A stretch of DNA of 64,000 nt from Tigriopus japonicus (GCA_010645155.1 CM021319.1:4866072-4930071), one strand, 5' to 3'; counted from the first letter of the stretch, positions 12,865 through 25,838 are shown. Made by a program: numbers and translations. The notes: a model not told the origin generated them from the letters alone.

Positions 12865-13552
12865 CAGCGTTTTCCTTGGACAGTGGCGATGATGGAGGGG
12901 AAACGCCTTCGTCAGTCTCGTCCTTGACCCGATCTTTGGGGTGGTTGTTATAGCAATTTGCATCTAAGTTCATGCCTTGAAATCCCGGAAAGACCCCCAG
13001 GTTCAAAGACCCACTCCTGGCTGAGGTTGCAGCTTGAAAATGGCGGAGGAAGTTGGGATTGACCAGATTGCGTTGCATGGCCAGAAGATTCGGTTGAAGT
13101 GCAGCCAATCCTCCGTTTCCGTTGAAATCTGGCAAATCCTGAGGATGCATGGGAGGGTAAGGGGGCGGTGAGCTCGTTTCAGATCGGCTATCTCCGATTG
13201 ATTCGCGTTCCATGTTGGATAGGTTATCCATGGGCTGGATCAATGATTTCTCCCAATTCATGCGCTCAAGTATGGCAGAGTTCTCCATGCTCTTGGTGAA
13301 TTCCTCAAAGTTGTTGGCTTTACCTCGCGTGTGTGTATCGTCAGAGGTCAGTCCTGAGGTCAAGGTGGATCTCAAGAATGATAGAGTCGAAGTGACGATA
13401 TCCTCAGGCCCAAGTGAAGGCTTGTGCGATTGTCCGTCTTTAGGGGAGTTGTCCGACTTGGAGAAGTCAAGGGGCGTCAAAACGGTGCCGTCTTTGGCAT
13501 CTTCAATTCCGTTGGAATTGGCCGGGATAAACATTGGACAGACCAACGAACA
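12865..13552 (-). CDS. Long internal exon of an unidentified Ser/Pro-rich, regulator-like protein
   Basis: A single frame of about 229 codons on the minus strand, too long for chance, with no bona fide start (the first in-frame ATG is internal). It ends in a good donor, AACGCTG|GTGAGTG (phase 1), and can begin at the acceptor CCTTACCTCCTGAAAG|TGT. The predicted peptide is low in charged blocks and rich in Ser, Pro, Asn, Gly and Leu. It includes SRSETSSPPPYPPMHPQDL, a Leu/Asn-rich stretch GGLAALQPNLLAMQRNLVN, GSLNLGVFPGFQGMNL and an acidic end DETDEGVSPPSSPLSKENAG. This composition is typical of the disordered parts of metazoan transcription factors or cofactors, but no DNA-binding domain is in this exon and I cannot name the gene. 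The 5' boundary is uncertain: the same frame continues upstream to 13632 across one in-frame TGA (see findings). Partner exons were not identified. Confidence 0.75.
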
Positions 13553-13632
13553 CTTTCAGGAGGTAAGGAATGTGTGTACAATGGTCTCAAAAAGTTCTTC
13601 TTTCACGATGGTTGGGCATGAACTGACGGGAG
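13553..13632 (-). other. Upstream in-phase extension with an in-frame TGA
   Basis: This 80-nt stretch directly precedes the long exon in the same reading frame. It has its own good acceptor (GTAACTATTTCAG|CT) and encodes a protein-like segment (CPTIVKEELFETIVHTFLTS) before a TGA at 13556-13558. It could be an alternative 5' end that truncates the protein, a stop-codon readthrough, an assembly error, or chance. Confidence 0.35.
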
Positions 13633-14514
13633 CTGAAATAGTTACAACTCACTCAGGCATTTGGGCCACTTTTTTGCGATGACATTCATGCCATTTATTC
13701 GGACTATTGTAATATCGGACTTTTGAACACCACCCTCAATTAGACGTGTTACAAGTGGAGTGTCGAGGGCATATCAGATATCCAAATGTCATGATAATGA
13801 GGCAAAGAGAGGATTGACTGGTGCTAATGGGCGGAACCCAAGCGAGGAATTGTACCCAGACACTTGGATTACGTATTGTTCCTCCTTGGCCTCATGGAGG
13901 GACCAAGGGAACAAGGGGAGAGAAGGCCAAAAACAAAGAGAGACGGGTATGCAAATATCTGTCTGATAAGACTGATAAGGGGGGAACCACGAAGTCGGGG
14001 ACAAATAAATGGTGCATGGCTTCAGGTCTTTCTAATACAAAATTGATGGCTCGGTCTTACCAGACATATATGGAATGAATATGCAGGTGTCATTCAGCAC
14101 GCTTATTGTGAAGACTTTCACTTTTTCGCCAATCCCGTTTTTCTCGGGAAGGGAAAGTGCAGGTTTAAAGAAGTCCAGAGAGAAGAATGAAATGATTATT
14201 GGACCACACCACCACTTGCCAGCTCCTCATGTGTGAGTGTCCAAAGTTAAAATGTGAAGTCTCGCTCCTCCACGAGAACACCAGTTCCAACCTCAAAGTT
14301 CCCTTGTTCCAACATCATCCCGGCGTCTTCTCGTCGCCCTCTTCTATTTCCTCGTCCTCTTTTTGGCTTCCTACTCCACGTAGTAGTATGTACTACCAAC
14401 TCCACCACCACGAGAACTGCAGACTACGGGTTTGTTCCGGCAGGGGTGGCTAACGGAGGCCGACAGGGTCATCAAAAAAGTTTCCGTCGCTTCTTTGCGT
14501 TCAATTTTGCCGCC

Positions 14515-14710
14515 ATGAAACATACACGGACAGCGGGGGAGGAAAAGCAGGAGAAGGACAAGGAGCAGAACAAGAAGAAGAAGAAAGAGACGAAGAAGAA
14601 ACAGCAGGACGAGGGGGAGATGGAGGAAGACAAGAATAGGAGCGACGAGGACGACGACAACGACGGCCACGGCCAAGTCCAAGTGGACGACTTCAGGGAA
14701 TTGGTTGAAG
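14515..14710 (+). CDS. Candidate first exon, Lys/Glu- then Asp-rich
   Basis: The ATG sits in a near-ideal start context (GCCGCCATGA), and the frame runs 65 codons to a donor (GTTGAAG|GTGAGC). The peptide is strongly biased: a Lys/Glu/Gln-rich block (about residues 9-35), an acidic block (DEDDDNDGHG near 49-58), then VQVDDFRELVEG. Such tracts occur in nuclear and nucleolar proteins. They also arise from purine-rich simple sequence, which is abundant here, and the antisense frame is equally long. I lean on the start and donor, not on the composition. Confidence 0.3.
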
Positions 14711-16194
14711 GTGAGCTGAGTGTTGGTGATGGTAATATCGCTGGTGTTGGACCCCACCAACCCATCAAGACGCGATTGTTTGAACTCTGGCGCAAATCTT
14801 GTTGATGATAATGTCGATGATGATGATAATGATGATGATGAAGATGGTGACAGAAATAGAAGAACTATGTAACGAAACTATAAATCAAGAGTCACATGCA
14901 AGTGAGGATTTAAATAGAGCGTCTATGTATGTGGAGTGAGTGCTCTCGTTCACGATTTGCACGTACCTTCCCGACTTTTCCGCTCTCGATGTTGGGTCCC
15001 AGGGTTTTTGCACAAATTTCCCTTGCAAGTGATGGAGAGGCACGAAGCGAGCGGCTTGGCAAATATTCGCAACTCATGCAAAACCCGTTCCTGGCGACTT
15101 TGACTTTCCAATGTTCACTCACATCCAACCGAACTCGAACCAGGCACAGCCGTGATCCAACTAAGACTGACGTCAAAAACTCGACAGAAAGCGAGATTTT
15201 GGAAGGAATCCGACCGTAGTGCTAACTTTGCAGATGCGAACCATGCAAATTACCTAAATATGCATATCATTCACGAAGGGCGCAAAAAATGCCTTCTAAT
15301 AGACTATGACCGACAGCTTTGAGCCGGAAAAAATCCCGTCCTTTTATCCTTAATTGAACCTGGCCAGACAGAATACATTTACGTTCCTATTAACCGTTCT
15401 CGGGCCGAATCCCTAGTGTTAGGGATTTTTTTTCACTCCGAGACGACCCACTCAGAAGCCCATTTAAACCTCGGTCGGGAATTCGTCCACAGAGGAGAGA
15501 CCCATTCTTCTTCTTCTTCTTCCGCTTTTCCTCCCGTCTGCTTTGTCGAAAGTCTGACCTGCATTCGTTCACGTTGCGTGAATCTGTTGGTTTCTATGCA
15601 TGTGCCGATCGAGCCGCGTGTACTTGCATACAGTACATATCTAAAACCCATTTTTTCAACTAAATGTGTAACCTTCTGAGCAAACGGCAGCCAGCTGGAA
15701 CTCGCCTCGCGACCGAGAGTGGGTGGACGCTGTTTCTCGGCGAGATGTCAAAGTCATGTAACTCATCAATTGAATTATGGGATTGAAGGTTCCATTGTGA
15801 ATATGTGCGAAGAGCCCCGTATCGTTGGATGTGATTTGCATAATGAGTTTTTTACGAAGCTTCTATACCACACTGCACATTCTGGAGGTCCGAGGGTATT
15901 AAGTGACGGTAGGAGAATTGCCTCTTTTGGGGAAAGGTTTCTGCTACGCCCAAAACAATCAAAATAGAGTTTTAATCGTGTGTCTCTCAAGAAGTGAGCC
16001 ACCAACTTGGAGAGAGAAATATTGGAAATGTGAAATGGAAGGAATTCCAAGGCGAGTTTACATGAACAAATATTCCAAGAGCCAATTTCACTCCTGCTTT
16101 TTTTGCTTGCCAAGCATTTCAGCTTCCTCGCTCAAATACAACCCGCGTTTTGGCTAATGATTTCAAATACTTGAAGTGGAACTAACTACCACTT

Positions 16195-16214
16195 TGACCG
16201 ACCGACCGACCGAC
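16195..16214. repeat. (GACC)n microsatellite
   Basis: Tandem ACCG/GACC units, about four and a half copies. Confidence 0.85.
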
Positions 16215-19200
16215 TCTTGCTTATCCCGATATGTATGTATGCACGTAGAAAATGTACCTTGAGCGAAACGACTGAATGCAATGCACACACTAATGCGCAT
16301 AGCTCTTCATCATAAATTTGGTCCCTGATGAAGACTTCCGTGATGGGTAAAACGAGGAGAAGCTCGTGGGCCAATCGATCTTTTTGAATGATAAAGGCCG
16401 GAAGTTATGGGAATATCTTGAAAATGGTAAACACATAATAATACATAAATATTGATTTCTTATAATTGAGTCCTTTCCATTGAAAAGGATTCTCAGCGGA
16501 TAATATTTCCCCAAATATGATGGAAATGCATTTTGCTAATTCGAAACAGTGTGTAGCGTGACTAAAGTGATTTGCGTGTTTGACAAATGAGGCCATCTCA
16601 TTAGGATCATTTGCTCATGGTGTGTGAGCTCAAGATATTCAAGCATCGTGCCATTCGGTCATAATGGGGAACGAGACTTGGGTACGTCTCCATTTTCGGC
16701 AATGTCGATGTTGGGTTGTGCGGCCCATCTTTCACTTGCTCGAATGCGTGTCGGAAGACCAAGAAGAAATTAATTAATTGTTACCAATTGGTCCCATTTC
16801 TTCACAAGTTTTTCCCTCGTTTATTGTTGTAGAGAGCGGCTCATAATTGCTTATTCTGGCTCCATCCAAATTGGTCGGGCAACAAATCTTGTTTTCTGCC
16901 CGACCAACTCACTCGCCCGCCATTAACCATGTTGTTGGAATCAGTGCTTAAAACTTTTTTCAAGCTCTTAGTTCCGACTGGGGTAGACAAGCAGGCTTTA
17001 TTGTAGTTTGGCCAACGGTTTCCATATGTTGCCAAATGGGTTCAAGCTATGGTTACCATCTTCACTCGTACAGACAACGCAACAACATGTTGATGTACTT
17101 TCACGATCCAGTGTTCAAATTGTCACACCGTGCTTGTCCCCTATGCATTCTCCCACAGTATGATATGGGCTGATTCATGATTTGTCCCCAAGAGTGAGTG
17201 GCCGATCCACAAGATCAACCACAGAGTAGAAGTAAGCATTCTCATATCTGGTGTAGCGGGACAGTTGTTCCTTGCCCAGATTAAAGTTGGGGAGAAACAC
17301 GTGTCGTAAATGGACACATTTGAACAAAATGTTGATTAGTGGTACTTAACGACGGTAGAATTTAACCAAGACAAGGATGGACACAGTCAGTCGAACAACT
17401 TGCGTACTATGGAAGGCAACGATCCCTTTGTATTAAATATGCTTTTAATGCAATAATGGATAGGGTCGCCCGACCATCTCCCAAACCCCAGTTCCCTTAA
17501 CTATAATGAAAGGGGGGTTGCAATTACTGGTCTCTTTTTCCTTGGTGTATTTTGTCTGACTTTTTAAAAGAAGGGTCCAAGTAGAACCAATGATGTGAGC
17601 AGAGCACATATTGTTGAAAGGTTTGTAATTCAAGTTAACTCAAAATATACGGCTGAAAGGCCCACAGGATCCGACAATTTCAACTTATAAAGTAGTTGGG
17701 GTTTTCCCCAAGTTTCCCTTCTACCACAAATGTTAAGTTGTAAAGAGACCTTCAAAGGGCTTTCATTTTTTCTCACAAGTACTTCCTACTATGTGATCAA
17801 TAAATAAATTTGAGAAGAACCTGAGTATAGAAACCTTGGGATTGGCAGACTCATATATTCCCCTTTTTTGCCCTCGGTTCCTTGCCTTCCTTATATCTTT
17901 CTTTCTCTTTGTGTGACTTCTTAATTAGTAGCCAACGTGTTCAGTCATGTTCGCGACGACCGTGGACGACTCCACTGGATGGTTGGTGTTGTTGATGACG
18001 ACGACAACGACGATGATGATGATGGTGAAGATCATGGTAGAAGTAGCAGTAGAAACGATGGCAGTGAGGATGGAGAGTTCAGACAGGACAGCAGACGGAG
18101 AGCGAGAAAGTGGGACTCGAAGAAAAGCACCTCAGGGGAAGGACAGACGAATGGCTTGGGAGCTAAAACCGGGTTGTGGGTTGACTGGACATGGCGAAAT
18201 GAGGAGGATGTTTCGAGGGTTTTCACTTAATGCTTTCTCACGTTTCCGCGATTGAAGCAGGTAGAAGCCACGTTCGTACGAGTGCCCCTGTCGTCTATTA
18301 GGTGCAAGGATGTGTCCGTCCACATGTACGTGGACGGACAAACGGAGGAGGGTCCTAGCCTCGTCCTGAATTGGCATAAATTGGGCAAAAAGCAAAACTA
18401 AGCTCAATTAGTGATGACCAAGACTTGGGATAAATAAGTTGGAGGGGCAAAAACAACACCTAAAACAGCCGGATGACGTGTCAAATACGCTGAAGCGTTT
18501 TATGACGAGTAGTATTTTTGGGGGCCCAAAATACGTCCGCCGAGCTAAAGTATGAATTCCAATTTCACTGTCTACTGCATAGAGATCTTCTTACTTGTTG
18601 TTCTTGTGCCTCTCTTTGAGCTCCACCAACAACAAGAACGCCATCATTCGTATATCCTCTTCCTGTCCCAGATCGGTGCCCAGTGTTCGTTTCTCATCGT
18701 TTTCTTGCTCAGACATGGAATCTTGAAGAATAAAGAGAAATACGTACAGATAAGGTAATGCTTCAAATCATACCCAGTAGTTCATGGAGGTGGAGAGGAC
18801 GACGAACAAGTAGAAGAAGTAATACAGAAGAATGTTTCTTCGTCTTGGTTGTTGCTGTCGTCGTCGTCGTCTTGCTCTTCTTCTTGCACATCATACGTAC
18901 TAGTAGCAATTCCTCATCTTCTACTTTTTTGCTCATTACACTTTTTGTTCCGCATTTCGTCGTGGAACGCTCATTTCCACTTGGTGTCAAAGGAGGGATC
19001 AAAAGAACAATTCTAGCATGCATTTTACTTTTCTCTCACTCTCGCTACAAAAGGTTCCTCTTGAAATGATGGGCGATTATCCCGGGCCATTCCGGAATCA
19101 TTCCAATGTCCACAAAACCACTCCTCCGACCGACGAGTCGAAATTCTCCATCTTCAAAGGGGGGTTGTTCCCCAAGTTCGTGTAGTTCCGCTTTAGAATG

Positions 19201-19502
19201 CATGAGCCTACTACGTACAGTAGGGATTGCGAGAAGTTGGAGTTGGCCAAAGGCTGCTCTCGATTGCTAGTGGATCGAGGCAAAATCAGGGTTGGAATAT
19301 TCAAAAGAAGGGCGGCGCTTAAAGCTTTGAAAAGATCAAAAAACACGAATCGCAAAGGAGAACGAGAACGAGGACGACGGCCACCACTATTGGTAGCCAG
19401 CCAGCATATGGCCCTTCGAGACGGTTGTCTGCCTTTCCTGTCTTCAATAAAATTCCTTCCTTCCTCTTTCCTCCTTCTTTTTTACTTGTTCTTCGTCGCT
19501 CG

Positions 19503-19541
19503 NNNNNNNNNNNNNNNNNNNNNNNNNNNNNNNNNNNNNNN
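19503..19541. other. Assembly gap (39 N) with duplicated edges
   Basis: Sequence at 19465-19502 is repeated at 19542-19580, differing by one T in a homopolymer. Frames that cross the gap are not real. Confidence 0.95.
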
Positions 19542-22500
19542 TCTTTCCTCCTTCTTTTTTTACTTGTTCTTCGTCGCTCGTTCCCTCCTTTGAATATGGA
19601 AATGTATGTGTGAGGGAGAGAAGGAAAGAGAAAGAGAAAGAGAGAGAGAGAGAGGGGGGGAGCACTTCTCTCCCTGTGCTCTGTTTCTCGTTGTCTCTGC
19701 CTTCGTTTCTTCCTTGGCCAAAGAGTAAGGCATTGAATAGAAAGGCTTGCTTGCCTTCCTCTTTGTTCCACGATCCCTGGCAGGCTTTGGGCTCTCTTTC
19801 TCCGAGTTCCTTCCGTGCACGAATGTGTGTTCTAGTACGTTGTCGTGTTGGTTGGTTCAGGGCATTGAAAAAAGGGGAAGGAGGCTCCCTCCCCACAGAC
19901 CTCGTCTCTTCTTCCATCATCCTCCCGAACCAGTCAGAGATCAAGCTTTCAAATTCAAAACCAACCTCGTTTTCATATTCGCTTTGGGCAAGGAGCAGCC
20001 ATGGAGTGAGAGTTCTCAAAATCAAGTCTCCGCCCAGATTTTAGAAATTCAAGTGGGATTTCAATTCACTCACGGCAAGCGAAGAGTGGGAATGAATATA
20101 GACGGATAGATGGATTAGACTTTACAATAAATATGCAAATTGGTAGTTTGTTTTTGATGAAAAAATGTTAGTTCAGACTGAGCAATAGGAGCAATAGTAT
20201 TCGTATATTAAAGCATCTGGGCCACGTTGATGCTTGTATGTGGAACAAGGCTGGCCGTTGGCGTCCTCTCCGTCCACATCTTCTAGCTCAACTTGCACTA
20301 CCAATGCCTGGTACTTTTTCTTGGAAGAAAGCATCTCATACATATTCGTCGGCTTTGGGCTCATTGAGGCCGTCGACCTCATTTACGTATGCACGTATGC
20401 ATGGAAACTTGGGCACCACTTTTTCCCCGAGGACGAGCAGTGTAAGCGGTTTTTTGTTCCCTGCTGGTAGTGCCATTTGGTTCTCGGTGAGGAGAACAGA
20501 CGGATTTTTTTGGTGCGCTTGTGTCATGGAAACGAATATACAACAACTCTACGTGGCCTCCAGTGAAAAATGGGGCCAAAGAGCAAAGCATAAAAAGTGG
20601 TTGTGATAAAAATCGTGTCAAACCTACTTGGGGGGGGGGCTTTGTTTTTTCACTCCCTTGTCATTAATGACTCTAATGGTCGGACAACTTGATGGAATAT
20701 AAAAATTGTATTTTTGGGGGCGGTTCTTTTTTTTTTTTAGAAAAAGTTGGAATTCTATCTTTCCTTGCGTGAGATGGCGTTGGTCGCATTTTAATCCACC
20801 TGTGTAAAGCCTGTGCTCATGCTCAAACGCCCTCTAGCACAACTCGAAAACACTAAACCCATAGGCTACTAAAATAATTGTAAATGGTTCATATCATCCC
20901 CATTCATGATTAAAAGGTAAGACCATTGTTTGAAATAATATGTGGGTGAAGAAAAGCCATTTATACACGGTCTTACTAAAAAGCTAAGTTTTAATGAAGT
21001 TTTTATTCATAATTAGTTGGTACGTATTTCTGGAGAAGTTGTGTGGGTGCCTCACTTTTTCTTTTCCGTTTCACCCACAAGAAAAAGCTGGGTTAATAAC
21101 TTTCTATGACCTGGATCCAATATTAAAGTTATAAAAGTGCGTAACCTTACCCTCCCCTCATCCCCATCAGGTTGAATCCATTTATCAAATATTCAATTTT
21201 CCAAGTTGGATGTACATCACTTCACTAAATTAGTATTCTCATTCAGCACGATTTCTTGGACAATATTTTCTAAAGGTCAAAGCCGTAATTTTAGAATGCA
21301 TTTGACAAATTGGTCTATTCTCCAGCTACTCTATAGAATGGCAATCCTCACTAAGGTTTTTCTTCCCAATAGACTCTACAAAGAAGAATTTTTGAATATT
21401 CATGTCTTTTTGGCTGAATTTATTTTATCAGACTAGTTAATGATAAATATTGTAAGTTTAAATTGCTCAAAGTAGATAAAAAAAAAACAAGATGTTGGAG
21501 AAACATGACAAGACTTTTGGCAAGGTTTAGTCTGTTGGTTGATCATAATTGATTATTCATCCAATTCGTGGAATGCCTATGATCCTGAACAATTGGAGCA
21601 ATTTAATTCCTGAAAGCGATAGAAAACCAGATCGGAATGGAACCAACGCCTTGTTCGTATGCAATCATCTCCTTGTTCTGTGTGAAGAGAGAATGATTTG
21701 AAATTCAGATCAACACCATCTTTCCATCTCACTTCTCTGACTACATACGTAGTCTCCTCCATATCCCGAAAGACACGTTCATTCGTCATTCTCAGAATGA
21801 TATCGAGATGGAAATTGGAGAAAACACGGCGAAGCAAAACACGACGGCCATGGTCCTAACTCAATTGAGCACTTCTACTTGCACAACCAACACCACTGCC
21901 ATATTTCCATTCACTCATCAATCCATCCATCTATAAAATAGCAAAAGGCGCATTTTGGAAAGAAAGCACTCACTTTCTCGTACACAAATGGGTACTCGAA
22001 AACTTGGTGATGGAGAAAACCGACTAGTAGATATGTTTGGTGATTATGCATTTAAGGCCTTGAGTGTTCATTTTCTACCCATAAGATGCGATCCCAGGGT
22101 GGAATATCAGAGCTACTCGAATGATGTCGATGATGATAATCATCATCATCATCAAGACGGCCATCCTGCGTGCGAGACAAAGGAATGTTTCGTGATATGG
22201 AAATCATGCACACCATCCTAGCGAACTCCCTCATTTTCAATTTTCTCCAGGCGATCCCAAAGCCAGTGATATTCAAATTGATTCCCTCGACCTCATTCGA
22301 GCCGAGCAAGCAATTTTCATTCTCTGGCCCTGTGATTAAATGAATTGGATTTCCGAATCGAGGGCCCTCTAAATGAGAAACGATAAGTTTTTCAGCTTCC
22401 AGGCGTATTCATCATAATGACATGGCCCCATCACATTTGCCTAATATGATAATACTCGAGGAAAGAACTCGCGAGGCGATTCAAAATGACTTTCTCTGAT

Positions 22501-24520
22501 TGAAAATGCAATCAACTCAAACTTGGAGCTTCTTGATGTTTGTTATCAAAACTCGAATCAACATCTGGCCATTTCCAATTGGACTTGGTCGAAAGCTCGG
22601 GAAAAAATCGGGAGAGACAGGCTAGACGAAGGTAGACTCGTTTGTTCCTCAGATACAATAAACCTTCATCTGACCAATTTGCTGACAATGAACCCTATCG
22701 AGATTTCAAAGAGCATTGGATGAAACAAAATCTTCAGAAGTTTTCAATTGATCCACAAATCTGTCACATTTACGGCCTGAGGAAAATGTTTTGACCTTCT
22801 TCGGTAATGTTTTAGTTTCGTCGAATAATCAATGTTTCGGAATTTCATGCCCTTTTCTCCTTATCGATAATGTTTTTTTTCATTTTCTAGGTGTCCCGAT
22901 CTCGCTCAAAAGTGTTCCATTTTGAGACGATGAAGACTACGATGATAATGATTCTGGTGCTAAGAGGGAAAATGGGTTCCAAATGAAGAAAACGATCTTT
23001 TGTCTGATGATCCCGGCCAGATTGTTAATGAGAAGATGGCCACCTTCCCTCTTTTCCCACTCATCGCCCACCATGGGTTCCAAATGGAACGTTCGAATTT
23101 TTTTGGAAAAAAACAATACAACTCGTGAATGTGTGCGATTACAAAAATGTTAACTATTAAATCAAGGACTAAAGGTCCTTCGTCCAAATCAAGCCTTTAT
23201 TATATAGCCCTTCTTACCGTCAGGTTGGTTCATTTGTGGTCTGATTGTAAGCCATTTTAGACCGGGTTGTTTATGTTATGAGAAGGATGCTGCTTAAAGT
23301 TGGCAATCTCCTTGGGATCATCTTGGTCCCCTTAGCTTACTAGCCGCGACTAGTTGAGATGAGGTGCCTTAAAATAATATTCCTCTCACGGGGAAATCTC
23401 ATCTCATCTTTTCTCATTCTTTTCCCTCGTCTCCATGGCGTCCAGGAGCCTTTGTTTTGTTTTGGGCTCGAAGAAAAAGATGAGCACGATGGGGAGGAGG
23501 GACCCACAAGAAGATCACATAATGAAATTGTGCAAAAAAACTCGCTTTCTCTTTTTGGTAAACTGTCGTCGTTGAGGACATAAAAGTATATATTTCTTTC
23601 CCGATCATCGCCAAAACTCTGTGATTAAGAAGTTCTTTTGAGCAAGATTGTCGATATATACAGTACGCATACACAATTGCCAAAACTTTGAGTTTAGAAT
23701 CAAAACACTTTATGTATAATAAAGCTGATTGTTGACCAGTCTTAAAATATGTAGCAAGTGACAAGTTCATACATCTTTACTTGTCTGTTATGCTTGAATT
23801 TGTTGTGCTTTAGATCACAATCAAAATTGACGGGAATTCTTGTGATCATGAAAATGTGCCCAAACAGAGGTTAAGTTGAACGAATGAAGAACCTTCTTAT
23901 AGCATGGTATTGAATGGTTTTGATAGCGGCGGTAATGCGGATGAGCCATACCTAATTGCCAGACTCCGAGATCGATGGAATGAAGCCCTCAATTTAATTA
24001 GACTAATTCAGATGGATGAAATTGAGCCTGGATTGGATTTTTAGTCTCATCCTTGGATCCCAATCGAGGGAAAGATCATCCATCAATGGCCAACACTGGT
24101 TTCGCACTTGGATTGTCTTTGTTCTTTTAGGAACTCGAGATTATACACGCAACGGACGATGGAAAACTGCACTACTGAAACTCAATGTGCAGACTTAAAC
24201 TCAGCAATTCCAAGTTAGTGAGCGGGTTCGCAACTCCTCGTGTCCCAAGATAAAAAGCTTGGTTCAAGCTTTATTGATTCGAACATGCCCAATCAAATTC
24301 AGTCTATCGTCCAATTTGAAATAGTATGAATATGTCAATGACCGTAATTTACATGCAGTTTTTGGAGTCCCTTAATGTCAGGAAAAGTGTCGTAAAAAAA
24401 TGAGGGAAATGCGGATGGGTAGTGCTTCTATTTGTTAGTTTGACAGTATGCATTTTATCATTTCATGGCAATTGTAAGAACCAATTATCATATTTAGTTT
24501 ATTGTAATAATCTAAAGCAA

Positions 24521-24526
24521 TATAAA
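24521..24526 (+). promoter_or_regulatory. TATA-like element 34 nt before a 54-codon ORF
   Basis: TATAAA begins 34 nt before the ATG at 24555. If used, the leader would be only a few nucleotides. The spacing is nearly the same as at the other 54-codon ORF at 42.6 kb. Confidence 0.3.
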
Positions 24527-24554
24527 TGCCATCCGACCAGTTTAGAATTAGAAA

Positions 24555-24719
24555 ATGGCGCGATTAAAACGATTCTTTGTTCCATTGCAACCAGGTGAGT
24601 TTGAGTTGCACTTCAATTCGTTGGTCTGCACTCGTGATCTTCTATTGCAAGGAATTCAAGTCTTCCCGAAGCAGAACAAAGCCAAGAAAATGAATGACCA
24701 ACACGCATCCTCAAAGTGA
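24555..24719 (+). CDS. Candidate microprotein, 54 codons (35 if an in-frame intron is spliced)
   Basis: The ATG has an excellent context (GAAAATGGCG). The frame begins MARLKRFFVPLQP and ends with a Lys-rich, hydrophilic tail (FPKQNKAKKMNDQHASSK). Inside it lies a perfect donor (CCAG|GTGAGT at 24595) and a good acceptor (TTCTATTGCAAG, ending 24651). They define a 57-nt intron that is a multiple of three and contains no stop, so both spliced and unspliced messages would be translated in frame. No family is recognised. A TATAAA lies 34 nt upstream. A short chance ORF cannot be excluded. Confidence 0.35.
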   Translation: MARLKRFFVPLQPGEFELHFNSLVCTRDLLLQGIQVFPKQNKAKKMNDQHASSK

Positions 24720-25810
24720 ATGCCTTGTGTTTATGATTTACATTCTCCAAGGCAAGTATTAATTCCTTCCAGAGGGGCGTGTGTGTCTAAAGGCGTGTCC
24801 AGGATGATCGAGTAGTCGGACGATGGGTAACGCAACTCGAAAACCAAGCTAACAAACTAAAAGAAGACAAGAGCAAACAAAACGTTGCTCCTGAGTGACC
24901 CCTGTTGAGTTAGTTGCAGTATTCCTTGCATCACTTTGCTCTGACCAACACAATTGGAGTGATCCAGGCTCATCCGAAGATTCACAGCGATAATCGAGTC
25001 CAACTGATGAAGTCGTCAACAACCGGCACTTTCTGCCCAAGGTCCAGGGAATTTCCTCGAAAATTGTTACCAATCTTCGACGGCAAGGCTAGGAACAACC
25101 CGTGATTGTGAAGGACTCAGAGTGTATATAGCCTTACACTGACCGTAAAATGTGATGCTAACTCAAAACACAGTAAAAGCTACAATAGCATTTTTACCTT
25201 TTTTTGGTTGGATTTGATAATACTTTGCGTTAATTTGTTTGAGAAATTTCATAAAATCTCGACTCTATTATTATACAAAGGCAAGTTATGACTATTTTTC
25301 AATTCAATTAAACACCATGTTTGCAACGCCACCTGTGGGAAAATTTGGCAACTTTCTGAACGATGTTTTCAAAATTTGCCGTCAATGTTAGTATCGCGTT
25401 GAGAATTCCTTATATTCACCCAATTTAGAACCGATCACAGATCAAAGAAATAAGCGATGAAAGATGCCAAGCATTATTTCCCATCCGACAATCTTTCAAA
25501 ATGTGACGGACGCCCATTTCTTCCTCTCTCTTTCTCCATCCACTCAATCCAAGTTTTAGTAACAAACGAAGGAGAAAACAAATTCCTATTGAACATTCTT
25601 GTGCCAGGATTTGTTCCATGCTTGTTACAAATAAGAGTCCGTCCAACGTCGTTCCGTAAAAGCAGGACCAAAACTGAAGAAGCAAAGCAACGAATGCCAA
25701 GTCATAGGCCAATTTTCCGTTCACAAAGGAAGACAAAACTCAAGAAGGATCCCTTTTCTTCTTTGGCTTCTGTCTGGACTGCCGGTCACTTTTCTTTGTA
25801 TCTGAGTAAA

Positions 25811-25838
25811 AGAGTGAGTGAGTGAGTGAGTGAGCGAG
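25811..25838. repeat. (GTGA)n microsatellite
   Basis: Five to six tandem GTGA units, the same tetranucleotide as at 783-800. Confidence 0.85.

Larger units (their letters stand above)
14711..24520. other. Gene-poor stretch with simple repeats and one gap
   Basis: GAT, GACC and TCG repeats and one assembly gap. A plus frame at 18552-18758 encodes two hydrophobic stretches and reaches a donor-like ATAAG|GTAATG, but has no other support. Nothing recognised. Confidence 0.5.

Noticed and set aside
13212..13682. 156-codon plus-strand frame at 13.2-13.7 kb
   Set aside because: Antisense shadow of the long minus-strand exon, which has the splice signals.
19198..20025. Frames crossing the 19.5-kb gap
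   Set aside because: Same reason: gap N residues and duplicated edges, plus AG/CT-rich low complexity.
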